The position numbers were made by a program, and so were the translations under genes. 6,584 nucleotides of DNA. Source: Acidobacteriota bacterium (lineage in GTDB: Bacteria > Acidobacteriota > Terriglobia > UBA7540). The notes below the pieces were generated by a model, which made no database searches, had not been told where the DNA came from, and saw nothing but the letters and a program-made list of their open reading frames with translations. Each line of letters opens with the position of its first letter. Within the stretch, counting starts at the first letter, position 1. Positions 1 through 6,584 of this stretch are shown piece by piece. Where the stretch lies: contig JAKASH010000169.1 in NCBI GenBank assembly GCA_021828225.1, positions 1 to 6,584 of the forward strand, written 5' to 3'.

Positions 1-46
1 ATCTAGCCCCATTATAAGGCCTGACAGCGTCATCGAATCACTTTGG

Positions 47-61
47 AGTCGGGGAGCGACT
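47..61. repeat. Small hairpin sharing its arm with the 221-245 repeat
   Basis: AGTCG (47-51) pairs with CGACT (57-61) around a 5-nt loop. The ten bases GGAGCGACTG at 53-62 recur exactly at 218-227, where they form one arm of the larger hairpin. The stem is short, so this may be chance. Confidence 0.3.
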
Positions 62-89
62 GAGGCTTGCCGGAAAAGGCGTTTACATC

Positions 90-119
90 ATTATATAGGC
101 GACCGGGTAGCGTAGTCAG
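90..119 (-). promoter_or_regulatory. Possible leftward promoter with perfect TATAAT box
   Basis: On the minus strand, CTGACT (119-114, four of six matches to TTGACA) is followed after 18 bp by TATAAT (95-90, six of six). The spacing suits a sigma-70-type promoter. It would drive a leftward gene beyond the left edge of the window. A TATAAT hexamer can occur by chance in a non-coding stretch, so this is tentative. Confidence 0.3.
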
Positions 120-172
120 TCAGCCTCGCAGAGTGGCCAGCTCAAGGGAGTGAAGACGTGTATGGAGAGTGT

Positions 173-192
173 GAAGAAACTGCGCAAAGCAG
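173..192 (-). terminator. Weak candidate terminator of the pump operon
   Basis: On the minus strand, CTGC-TTTGC-GCAG (192-180) forms a 4-bp stem with a 5-nt loop and is directly followed by the pyrimidine-rich TTTCTTC. It lies about 70 nt past the DUF2892 stop, a sensible place for transcript ending. The stem is short and the T tract is interrupted, so a Rho-dependent end is equally possible. Confidence 0.2.
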
Positions 193-220
193 GACTCAAC
201 CTTGCCGTGAGTCAACAGGA

Positions 221-245
221 GCGACTGTTCCCTGGAAAGAGTCGC
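221..245. repeat. Inverted repeat just after the operon's last stop
   Basis: GCGACT (221-226) pairs with AGTCGC (240-245). Inside it TTC (228-230) can pair with GAA (235-237) around a CCTG loop. The hairpin starts 15 nt past the TAA of the DUF2892 gene in the reading direction of the operon. It has no T run behind it, so it may protect the 3' end of the mRNA rather than terminate it. Confidence 0.45.
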
Positions 246-260
246 CGCGCTTCACCCGCG

Positions 261-449
261 TTACGGCCGCACGCCCAGTTTGCGCAAGAACGCCATCATC
301 GGGCACCAGTTTGTGATCGCAGACTGAAACAGGTTTAACCCCACGAAGGCCGTGAACGCGTACCACCACTCATTGACGAAGTGGCCCAGCAGAACACTGA
401 CCATTATAAAGAGCCCGGCAATCAGCCTGAGCCATCGATTTAAGTCCAT
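261..449 (-). CDS. DUF2892 / YgaP-like two-helix inner-membrane protein
   Basis: A 62-residue membrane protein with ATG start at 449 and TAA stop at 261-263. It has an amphipathic N-terminus (MDLNRWLRLI), two hydrophobic helices at about 8-23 and 29-46, and a conserved-looking C-terminal motif, NLFQSAITNWCPMMAFLRKLGV, spanning 39-60, with C49-P50. The RWLRLIAG start and the WCP...LRKLG end are the hallmarks I know from DUF2892, the membrane part of YgaP, where it is fused to a rhodanese domain. Here it stands alone. A near-perfect Shine-Dalgarno (AGGAGGT) lies 5 nt before the ATG, and the gap to the USP stop is only 18 nt, so it is the last gene of the pump operon. Stand-alone DUF2892 proteins have no firm function; C49 could face sulfur or metal chemistry, but that is speculation. 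The call rests on remembered motif similarity. Confidence 0.88.
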   Translation of the reverse strand: MDLNRWLRLIAGLFIMVSVLLGHFVNEWWYAFTAFVGLNLFQSAITNWCPMMAFLRKLGVRP

Positions 450-453
450 AAAG

Positions 454-460
454 ACCTCCT
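454..460 (-). promoter_or_regulatory. Strong ribosome binding site of the DUF2892 gene
   Basis: The minus strand reads AGGAGGT, close to a perfect anti-Shine-Dalgarno match, 5 nt before the ATG at 449. It fills most of the 18-nt gap after the USP stop and suggests the small membrane protein is translated efficiently and independently of upstream ribosomes. Confidence 0.85.
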
Positions 461-467
461 TACTGTA

Positions 468-1340
468 TCAACTGCCGCTTTCCGTTTTGGTCATCGGGAC
501 TACCAGCACCGAAGCAAGACTGTGGCGCATCACTTTTTCCGTTGTCGTTCCCAGCGTTGTAAACTCCAGGAACGGACGATGCTGGGCACCCATGACAATA
601 AGATCAGCGGAATGCTCCCTCGCCATGAGAAGGATTTGCTCGGCGGCGTTTCCCTTGCGTACAACTTCTGACACCTCACAACGTCCCCGGACGTCCTGCG
701 GTACCCACGTGCAGATGCGCTGGTGGATTTCGTCCAGGTTCATCTCTTCGCCGTCCGTTGCGTGGACAACCCAGAGCCGGGCGCCAAACGCACTTGCAAG
801 CTCCGATGAGAGATCCAGACATCGCTGGGATAGAGTGGTGAAATTCACCGGGCAGAGGATATTTTCAATGGTGGGTAAACGTCCCGGATCCTTCACGGAT
901 TTCACGATCAGGACCGGGCAGACGGACGCGCGGACGACATCTTCGGCTACCGAACCCAGGCGAAGCCTCGCCATTCCGGTGCGGCCGTGACTTCCCATGA
1001 CGATCAAACCGGTCATCAACTTTCTTGCCCGTTCCAGGATCTGCTGGGTTGGATGGCCCTCGACAACAGCAACGTTATAGGGCGCCACATCCCCTAACGT
1101 TACTCTGGCCAGTTCGGCCAACTCTGCCTGCAACGTCTTTTCGCCCACTTGTTCCTGGCGGGCGAGAGACTGGATTTGAGCCTCGGTGAAATAACGCGGC
1201 GGCTCCCACCAATCGGCGTAAAGAACTTCCACTCGCGTGTTGAACGTGCGAGCGAAAAGCCCCGCCCACCGGAGAGTGCTGTCCGAAATGGGGCTCAGAT
1301 CGACCGGGCACAGAATGTTGTTTGGCTTAAGAAGTGTCAA
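468..1340 (-). CDS. Tandem-domain universal stress protein (UspA family)
   Basis: The 290-residue cytoplasmic protein is made of two UspA folds in tandem. Domain 1 (about 6-148) starts [10 protein letters not shown] with D14 and has the ATP-binding loop G116-x2-G119-x9-G129-S130 (inside [16 protein letters not shown]). Domain 2 (about 158-283) starts with the matching ENILCPVNF. There N166 replaces the Asp, and H254 replaces the second Gly of the loop (G251-x2-H254-x9-G264-T265). Domain 1 should therefore bind ATP, while domain 2 looks degenerate. The start is TTG at 1340. No in-frame Met occurs until about residue 109, the TTG begins exactly where the fold needs it, and GGAGG lies 6 nt upstream. 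The TTG overlaps the permease TGA by 2 nt, so the gene is translated as part of the pump operon. USPs act in stress survival and signalling; a role in tuning or protecting the pump is inferred from position only. Confidence 0.96.
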   Translation of the reverse strand: MTLLKPNNILCPVDLSPISDSTLRWAGLFARTFNTRVEVLYADWWEPPRYFTEAQIQSLARQEQVGEKTLQAELAELARVTLGDVAPYNVAVVEGHPTQQILERARKLMTGLIVMGSHGRTGMARLRLGSVAEDVVRASVCPVLIVKSVKDPGRLPTIENILCPVNFTTLSQRCLDLSSELASAFGARLWVVHATDGEEMNLDEIHQRICTWVPQDVRGRCEVSEVVRKGNAAEQILLMAREHSADLIVMGAQHRPFLEFTTLGTTTEKVMRHSLASVLVVPMTKTESGS

Positions 1341-4300
1341 TTGGTTCCTCCCGACGGCTCTTCTTCTTTCGGAAGTGTACGCTTTTTCCGGGCGGTCATG
1401 TAATACAAAATGGGAACCGTGATTTGCGAGAGTAATGTTGAGGCGATGGCCCCGGCGATCAGGGAGATTGCCAGCCCTTTAAAGATGGGGTCAGGGAGAA
1501 TCACCAAGGCGCCGACAACCACGGCAGCGGCCGTGAGAAGGATGGGACGGAAGCGCACGGCGCCCGCGTCCACGACAGATTCATCCAGCGGCATCCCCTG
1601 CGCCAGGCGCAGTTCGATAAAGTCCACGATCAGAATGGAGTTCCGGACGATGATGCCTGCCAGGGCGATGAGTCCGATGATGGACGTGGCCGTAAAGAAT
1701 GCCCCCATCAGGGCGTGCATCGGCAGGATGCCGATCAGAGTTAAAGGTATGGGCGCCATAATCACCAGGGGCACAATAAAGGACTGGAACCACCCCACCA
1801 CAATCCCATAAATCAGGATCAGCGCCACCAGGAATGCGAAGCCCAGATCCCTGAATACCTCATAGGTGATCTGCCACTCGCCATCCCACTTCATGGAATA
1901 GTTATTGGTCAGGAAAGGCTGTTGTGTCAAGTAACGTTCCACGCTGGTCCCGTTTGGCGCTTTGACTTTGTCCAGTTCTTTTGAGAGCCTTATCATCGCA
2001 TAGATCGGGCTCTCTTCTTTGCCCGCCACGTCGCCCGTGACATAGACCACTGGCTTCAGGTTCTTGTGATAGATAGTCTGTTCAATCGTCTCTTCTTTCA
2101 CATGGGTCAGTTCGCTCAAAGGAACCAATGTTCCGTTTCGGGAGAGGACTCGAATTTCCCCAAGGCTGTTGGCGCTGGACCGCTGGGCACGCGGAACCCG
2201 CAGGAGAATGTTGACGTCCTCCCGTTCGTCGGGAAGATGCGCAATGCCGACGACATCTCCATCCAGGGCCAGGCGCAGGGTCTGGGCGATCTGCTCGGTG
2301 GAAACTTCATTCAGTGCTGCCTTCTGCTTATCCACGATAAAGTGGAGTTTCCGCTGGGGCGCCTCAACGCTCCAGTCAACATCAACCACTCCCGGCGTCT
2401 TTTTGAAGTCGGCCAGGATCTGCCGCGCCACGTCAATTTGCCCTTTGTAGCTGGGGCCATAGACCTCGGCAACCAGCGTTGCCATTACCGGCGGTCCGGG
2501 CGGTATTTCCGCAACCTTTAATTTGGCGCCATATTTGAACCCGATCGGATCAATTGCGATGCGCACGCGCTTGGCGATTTCGTGACTCTGCGCTGACCGC
2601 TCGGATTTCGGCAGAAGGTTGACATAGATTTCGGCTTCATTGGGCCCTTTGCGCAGAAAGTAGTGCCGGACCAGGCCGTTGAAATCGTAGGGAGCCGCGA
2701 TGCCAATGTAGTCCACGTAGTCGAGAACCTCGGGTTCTTGAGCGACGCGTCGCGCGATTTGTTGAGTGACCAGGGCTGTCTGCTCCAGGGTGGTTCCTTC
2801 CGGCATGTCGACGATCACCTGAAACTCGCTCTTGTTGTCGAAGGGCAGCATCTTGACCAGAACGACTTTGGCCAGCGGGAGAACCATGACCAGCAGCAAC
2901 AGGAAAACGACTCCGGCCAGGAAGAACAGGCGCTTTTTGCGGTCTTTAATAAGCGGGGTTACCACTTTCCGGTAAATACGCTGGGTGCGGTCTGGTCCGG
3001 CGGCCTCGCCTTCGTGCTCGTGGGGTTTTGCATGTGCGAGCACCCGCAGCGCAGCCCATGGCGAAACAACGAACGCCACCATTAGCGAGAAGAGCATCGC
3101 CATTGAAGCGCCAATAGGGATCGGCCGCATGTACGGGCCCATCAACCCTCGAACGAACGCCATGGGGAAGACCGCAGCGATGACTGTAAATGTGGCCAGA
3201 ATCGTCGGGTTGCCGACTTCATCCACGGCTTCCGCAGCCACGTCGGCCAATGGGCGCCCTTTGTTTTGAGGAAGATGAAAATGGCGCGCAATGTTTTCAA
3301 CCACGACAATCGCGTCGTCAACGAGAATGCCGATGGAAAAGATCAGGGCAAAGAGGGTTACTCGGTTCAGTGTGTAGCCGTAGATATAGAAGACGAAGAG
3401 TGCGAAGGCTAAAGTGACGGGAACGGCCGCCAAAACCACAATCGAGGGCCGCCACCCGAGAGCGAGGGCGATAAGCAGCGTCACGGAAAGAGTAGCGATC
3501 AGCAGGTGTTCCAGCAGCTCATTCGATTTCTCTTCTGCCGAACGGCCGTAGTCCCGGGTGACGGTCAGGTGCACGCCTTCAGGGATCACATTGCCTTTAA
3601 GCTCGCTAACCATCTTCAGAACGTTGTCCGCTGTCGTGACCGCGTTGGTGCCCTTGAGCTTGGCTGCTGTCAGCGTAACGGCAGGGAAGTCACCGATGCG
3701 GCTCCTTTGTGTCTCTTTTGCTGCTTTCCCGTAGCCGAACAGCACATAGTCGGATGCTTCCGACGGTCCGTCTTCGATAGTGGCAACGTCGCGGAGATAG
3801 ATTGGGCGGCCATTTGATACGCCGATGACCACCCGGCCCACATCATCAGCTGTGCGAAGGAAGTCGCCCGTTTCCACGCGGTACTCACGATTGTCGGAAG
3901 AAAACTCGCCTGACTGTAATTGCTGGTTGGTCTGGTTCAGGATTGGAACGATGGTAGCAGGAGCCACTCCATAGGCAGCCATCTTTGCCGGGCTGAGCAT
4001 TACCCTGATTTCGCGCTTCTGGCCGCCAAGGATCTTGGTTTCCGAGACATCCTGTACGGTCTGAATCTTCCGTTGAACTTCCGCGACGACCCGGCGCAGC
4101 TGGTAGCCGTCATATTGATTGCTCCAGAAAGTCAGCGCCAGAATGGGCACGTCGTAGATGGTGCGAGGCTTGATCAGAGGTTTCGTGGCGCCCGGAGGAA
4201 TCAGATCGAAGTTCGAGTAGAGCTTGTTGTAGAGCTTGACGATGGACTGTTCTTCGTTTTCGCCTACCTTGAATCGGACAATCACCATGCTCTTGCCGGG

Positions 4301-4579
4301 GTATGACATCGAATAGACGTACTTGACCCCGGGGATTTCCCAGATCAGCCTCTCCATGGGTGTCGTAACGCGCCGTTCCACTTCCTTGGCGCTGGCACCC
4401 GGCATCCCCACGAAGACGTCCATCATCGGGACAACGATTTGCGGATCTTCTTCGCGGGGCGTTTCGTAGATGGCGAAAGCGCCCATGAGGATGGCGAAGA
4501 CCATCAGCAAGGGGGTTAATTTTGAATTGATAAAGTAACGGGCGACGCGGCCGGCGACGCCAAGTTCGCTGTTTTTCAT
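1337..4579 (-). CDS. RND efflux pump inner-membrane permease (AcrB/HAE1-like superfamily)
   Basis: The 1080-residue proton-driven antiporter is the energised subunit of the pump. It shows the duplicated RND layout. TM1 is at about 22-38, followed by a large periplasmic loop (about 40-350), TM2-TM6 at about 356-513, TM7 at about 551-571, a second periplasmic loop (about 575-905) and TM8-TM12 at about 911-1061. TM4 carries [13 protein letters not shown] with D421 and D422, matching AcrB D407/D408. R1009 and T1016 (VRFRPILLT) match AcrB R971 and T978. TM10 reads [14 protein letters not shown], so R979 sits where AcrB has K940. The N-terminal [14 protein letters not shown] segment is a typical RND porter entrance sequence. 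A cytoplasmic linker after TM6 holds H516, H520 and H522. The ATG start overlaps the adaptor stop by 4 nt and has no close Shine-Dalgarno, so translational coupling is likely. It lacks the obvious HME-type (CusA/CzcA) TM4 signature, so I favour organic substrates, but this is inference. Confidence 0.98.
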   Translation of the reverse strand: MKNSELGVAGRVARYFINSKLTPLLMVFAILMGAFAIYETPREEDPQIVVPMMDVFVGMPGASAKEVERRVTTPMERLIWEIPGVKYVYSMSYPGKSMVIVRFKVGENEEQSIVKLYNKLYSNFDLIPPGATKPLIKPRTIYDVPILALTFWSNQYDGYQLRRVVAEVQRKIQTVQDVSETKILGGQKREIRVMLSPAKMAAYGVAPATIVPILNQTNQQLQSGEFSSDNREYRVETGDFLRTADDVGRVVIGVSNGRPIYLRDVATIEDGPSEASDYVLFGYGKAAKETQRSRIGDFPAVTLTAAKLKGTNAVTTADNVLKMVSELKGNVIPEGVHLTVTRDYGRSAEEKSNELLEHLLIATLSVTLLIALALGWRPSIVVLAAVPVTLAFALFVFYIYGYTLNRVTLFALIFSIGILVDDAIVVVENIARHFHLPQNKGRPLADVAAEAVDEVGNPTILATFTVIAAVFPMAFVRGLMGPYMRPIPIGASMAMLFSLMVAFVVSPWAALRVLAHAKPHEHEGEAAGPDRTQRIYRKVVTPLIKDRKKRLFFLAGVVFLLLLVMVLPLAKVVLVKMLPFDNKSEFQVIVDMPEGTTLEQTALVTQQIARRVAQEPEVLDYVDYIGIAAPYDFNGLVRHYFLRKGPNEAEIYVNLLPKSERSAQSHEIAKRVRIAIDPIGFKYGAKLKVAEIPPGPPVMATLVAEVYGPSYKGQIDVARQILADFKKTPGVVDVDWSVEAPQRKLHFIVDKQKAALNEVSTEQIAQTLRLALDGDVVGIAHLPDEREDVNILLRVPRAQRSSANSLGEIRVLSRNGTLVPLSELTHVKEETIEQTIYHKNLKPVVYVTGDVAGKEESPIYAMIRLSKELDKVKAPNGTSVERYLTQQPFLTNNYSMKWDGEWQITYEVFRDLGFAFLVALILIYGIVVGWFQSFIVPLVIMAPIPLTLIGILPMHALMGAFFTATSIIGLIALAGIIVRNSILIVDFIELRLAQGMPLDESVVDAGAVRFRPILLTAAAVVVGALVILPDPIFKGLAISLIAGAIASTLLSQITVPILYYMTARKKRTLPKEEEPSGGTN
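1346..1352 (-). promoter_or_regulatory. Ribosome binding site deciding the TTG start of the USP gene
   Basis: Read on the minus strand the bases are GGGAGGA, with GGAGG 6 nt before the TTG at 1340. The site lies inside the last codons of the permease gene. It is the main reason for choosing the TTG start, since no ATG or GTG in this frame fits the expected N-terminus. Confidence 0.8.
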
Positions 4580-5727
4580 GAGGTTTGGACCCGCACTCCG
4601 TCGCTAAGTTGATCGATCTTTGAGACAGCCACGTGTTCGCCGGCATCAAGCCCGGAAAGAATTTCAACCTGGTCTCCAATAATCCGTCCTGTCTTAACCA
4701 GTCGATAGTAAGCAAAACCATCCGAGTTGACCACGAACACACCTTCCAATTCGCCGCGCCTGACCAGGGCATCGTTTGGAACCAGTATTCGCTTCTCGGT
4801 GCCGATGGCAAAGCTTGCCGAGCCGTATTGGCCCGACTGGCAATTGCAGTTCCCCGGGAGCTCAACCTTGGCGACGAAGGTTCGGGTGGAAGGGTCCGTG
4901 GCTGGAACAATTTCAACGACCCGGCCCGCAACTTGTCCGGAACCGATTGTGACCGGAACCGATTCGCCGATGCGAACTATGCCAAGAAAAGCTACCGGGA
5001 CGTTCGCATCCAGCCGGAAGTGTCCGGTGTCTTCAACCGTGATGAGGGGTGTGCCCGGCATCACCAGCGTACCTTCATCAACAGACTTTGCGGTCACCAC
5101 GCCGTCAATCGGGGAGACGACCCGCGAATAGCTGAACACCGTCGCCGCCGAGGAGTGCTGCGCCTGGGCCTGTCGCCGGCGCGCTTCCATCTGCTTCAGC
5201 TTTGCCTCGGTCGCCTTTTCATTTGCGAGTGCAGCCTTGTAACGCGTTTCTGCGTTATCGTATTCCTGCTGGCTCACGGATTTCTTGGCCAGCAGCACCT
5301 TGTAGCGCCGGAAGGTGGCTTCGGCAAACGTTCGATCAGCTTTGGCAGCCTGAAGGGCTTGCTGAACTTCCACCAGCCCCTGGTCGCTCTCTTCAATTCC
5401 GGCGGCAGCCGCCTCAAGCTGGGCTTGCTGAGTCCGAGAGTCAATCTCGGCCAGCAACTGGCCGCGTCTCACGCGGTTGCCTTCCTTTACCAGGACCCGC
5501 TTGACGGTTCCGCCGATCTGGGCGCCTACGACACTGGTGATTTCGGGCTTAACCGTTCCCACTGCCTCGTAATATTCAGGGGTCGTTTGAAGATGGACTG
5601 TTTCAATGGACACTCCGGAAACCACTGCCGGAGCCGGCTTTTGTGCTTGCTTGCTTGAGCCGCAGCCCGCAAGAAACGTGGCGATGATCAGTGCCAGCAT
5701 CACTTGCAAGTAATTTTGTGTTTTCAT
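4576..5727 (-). CDS. RND efflux periplasmic adaptor lipoprotein (MFP/HlyD family)
   Basis: The 383-residue protein bridges the inner-membrane permease and the outer-membrane channel in the periplasm. Its N-terminus is a lipoprotein signal: MKTQNY, a hydrophobic stretch, then lipobox LAGC at 19-22, so C22 is the predicted lipidated cysteine. Domains in order are: the first half of the lipoyl/barrel-sandwich fold around 64-96 ([20 protein letters not shown]), an alpha-helical coiled-coil hairpin around 98-192 rich in Ala, Gln, Glu and Lys, the second lipoyl half at 202-231 ([18 protein letters not shown]), a beta-barrel domain around 236-310 with [13 protein letters not shown], and a membrane-proximal domain around 312-381. 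Length is typical of AcrA/MexA-type adaptors. An oddity is C294-N-C296 in the beta-barrel, where adaptors usually have no cysteine. The start is ATG at 5727 with GAGGAG about 11 nt upstream. The stop TGA overlaps the permease ATG in an ATGA junction. Family is certain; cargo is not readable. Confidence 0.97.
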   Translation of the reverse strand: MKTQNYLQVMLALIIATFLAGCGSSKQAQKPAPAVVSGVSIETVHLQTTPEYYEAVGTVKPEITSVVGAQIGGTVKRVLVKEGNRVRRGQLLAEIDSRTQQAQLEAAAAGIEESDQGLVEVQQALQAAKADRTFAEATFRRYKVLLAKKSVSQQEYDNAETRYKAALANEKATEAKLKQMEARRRQAQAQHSSAATVFSYSRVVSPIDGVVTAKSVDEGTLVMPGTPLITVEDTGHFRLDANVPVAFLGIVRIGESVPVTIGSGQVAGRVVEIVPATDPSTRTFVAKVELPGNCNCQSGQYGSASFAIGTEKRILVPNDALVRRGELEGVFVVNSDGFAYYRLVKTGRIIGDQVEILSGLDAGEHVAVSKIDQLSDGVRVQTS

Positions 5728-5736
5728 CGTGAGCAG

Positions 5737-5744
5737 CTCTCCTC
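5737..5744 (-). promoter_or_regulatory. Ribosome binding site of the adaptor gene
   Basis: The minus strand reads GAGGAGAG. GAGGAG lies 11 nt, or the alternative GGAGAG 9 nt, before the ATG at 5727. It supports that ATG, which also gives a good lipoprotein signal. The 33-nt gap between the channel and adaptor genes shows nothing else recognisable. Confidence 0.65.
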
Positions 5745-5760
5745 GCGTATCAAAACATGA

Positions 5761-6584
5761 CTATTGCGTTACGGCTGGTGAGTTGGGACCGAGTTCACCC
5801 GTGGCCAGTTCTAGGGCCGCGAACGCCAGTCGATAATCGTAAACAGCATTCAAATGGTTGTTTTCTGCGGAGGTTCGCATGGTTTCGGCCCGTAGCACAT
5901 CCATAATCGTCGCCAGGCCGGAGCCGTACCGGTTGCGCAGAATTCGCAGGCTTTCTTCCGCCTGCGCTGCCGAATCCTGGGAAACCTCCACGCGCTGGCG
6001 TGCCGCGTTCAGATTCAGATAGGCCTCTCGAACTTGCAGACGCACAACTGATTCCATGTGGGAGCGCATGGCATCTGCCCTCAGTTGGTATGCTTCGGAT
6101 TCGGCGATCTGGGCGCGCCGGGCTCCGCCGTTGAAAATGTTGAAAGTCAAAGTTGCGCCGGCCACCCAGTTGTTGCCGCCCCGGGTGGCAAAAGTCTGAT
6201 TGTCTTCTTCCCAGGAACCCATTATGTCGATTCGGGGTAGGAATTCTTTTTTTGCCAGCCCCACGGAGTTGTGCGCATTCTCTGCTTGAAGCTGGGCCGC
6301 CTTGTAATCCGGCCGCTGCTGGAGCGCTGTTCCCTGCAGGCGTGTGAGGCTGCCGACCGGAGCTTTGATCTCCGAAAGCTTACCTTCCGTCCTGGTCTGC
6401 GTATCTTCCGGGATACCCATCGCCACATTGAGGGATGCCTGTCCAATCGCCACACTGTTCTGAGCCTGAATCAGATCTTCTTTTGCCTGTGCCAGTTGGG
6501 CCTGCGCGCTCAGAACATCGGACTCAACGGCGAGCCCCTGTTGTACCCTCGCCTGCGCGCGGTCCAAGTCGGCCTGCGTCATGC
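5761..6584 (-). CDS. TolC/OEP-family outer-membrane efflux channel (5' partial)
   Basis: This is the outer-membrane exit duct of a tripartite pump, expected to trimerise and dock onto the adaptor encoded next. About 274 codons are visible, ending in TAG. The true start lies beyond the right edge, and OEP proteins usually run to about 420-500 residues, so roughly the N-terminal third is missing. The visible part starts in the helical end of the first OEP repeat (heptad-like Ala/Gln-rich stretch, visible residues 1-58, ending LNVAMGIPED). It continues through the linker and second repeat: RPDYKAAQLQAE at 90-101, FLPRIDIMGSW at 114-124, the typical strand NNWVAGATLTFNIFNGG at 137-153, then a long helix with RYGSGLATIMDVLRAET at 218-234. 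These are standard OEP landmarks. The Met at 6582 is an internal in-frame codon, not a supported start. The gene is first of the visible operon, 33 nt upstream of the adaptor gene. Family is certain; substrate is unknown. Confidence 0.94.
   Translation of the reverse strand, partial: MTQADLDRAQARVQQGLAVESDVLSAQAQLAQAKEDLIQAQNSVAIGQASLNVAMGIPEDTQTRTEGKLSEIKAPVGSLTRLQGTALQQRPDYKAAQLQAENAHNSVGLAKKEFLPRIDIMGSWEEDNQTFATRGGNNWVAGATLTFNIFNGGARRAQIAESEAYQLRADAMRSHMESVVRLQVREAYLNLNAARQRVEVSQDSAAQAEESLRILRNRYGSGLATIMDVLRAETMRTSAENNHLNAVYDYRLAFAALELATGELGPNSPAVTQ

Larger units (their letters stand above)
1..260. other. Non-coding stretch left of the operon
   Basis: I find no gene here on either strand. 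A GTG-started plus-strand frame at 150-338 has no recognisable product and runs into the DUF2892 gene on the opposite strand. No tRNA-like or rRNA-like structure is seen. What it does hold is two small hairpins, two CATTATA-type elements (10-20 and 89-100), a possible leftward promoter and a weak possible terminator, as listed separately. It fits the gap between the operon and the next leftward gene, which would start outside the window. Confidence 0.6.

Noticed and set aside
1..260. Possible tRNA, CRISPR or mobile-element remnant at the left edge
   Set aside because: No cloverleaf, no regularly spaced repeats, no transposase fragment and no terminal inverted repeats with target duplication could be seen.
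150..338. A small plus-strand frame of 62 codons in and beyond the left non-coding stretch
   Set aside because: It has a GTG start with a purine stretch too close to it, no recognisable product, and its 3' half is antisense to the DUF2892 gene.
352..990. A 212-codon plus-strand open frame opposite the USP and DUF2892 genes
   Set aside because: It is antisense to two well-supported genes and has a Ser/Arg-rich translation with no known fold.
1337..4579. Heavy-metal (CusA/CzcA-type) assignment of the permease
   Set aside because: TM4 carries the DD pair of the drug-type pumps rather than the HME signature, and I cannot place the CusA methionine relay. The substrate class is left open.
4110..4931. 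A 273-codon minus-strand open frame across the adaptor-permease junction
   Set aside because: It is another frame of the two real genes. Its product is Arg/Pro-rich low-quality sequence without any family motif, and both overlapping proteins are intact.
4633..5658. A long plus-strand open frame of 341 codons opposite the adaptor gene
   Set aside because: It lies wholly antisense to a clear MFP adaptor, shows no recognisable domain, and its openness follows from the codon bias of the real gene.

Overview
The window holds one polar, tightly packed gene cluster on the minus strand, read from right to left. It encodes a complete tripartite RND-type efflux system followed by two small accessory genes. 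In transcription order the genes are: an outer-membrane channel of the TolC/OEP family (5' end cut off by the right edge of the window), a periplasmic adaptor lipoprotein (MFP/HlyD family), an RND inner-membrane permease of 1080 residues, a tandem-domain universal stress protein (USP), and a 62-residue two-helix membrane protein of the DUF2892/YgaP-like type. The junctions are a 33-nt gap, a 4-nt ATGA overlap, a 2-nt overlap with a TTG start, and an 18-nt gap with a near-ideal Shine-Dalgarno. This argues for one transcript with translational coupling.

The organism is a diderm (Gram-negative-type) bacterium, because it has an OM channel, a lipobox adaptor and an RND permease. Base composition is moderately GC-rich by eye. 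Nothing in the window fixes the phylum. An environmental lineage such as Acidobacteriota or a deltaproteobacterial-type group is a guess only.

The permease is AcrB-like in architecture. It keeps the paired aspartates of TM4 but has Arg where AcrB has the TM10 proton-relay Lys. The adaptor has an unusual Cys-Asn-Cys in its beta-barrel domain. The universal stress protein has one intact ATP-binding domain and one degenerate copy. The substrate of the pump cannot be read from the sequence.

Region 1-260, beyond the last stop codon, has no convincing gene. It contains small hairpins, two copies of a CATTATA-type element, and a perfect leftward TATAAT box that may be a promoter for a gene outside the window. 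I see no wholly new system here. The most interesting aspect is the coupling of an efflux pump to a stress-sensing USP and a YgaP-like membrane peptide, together with the residue oddities above.
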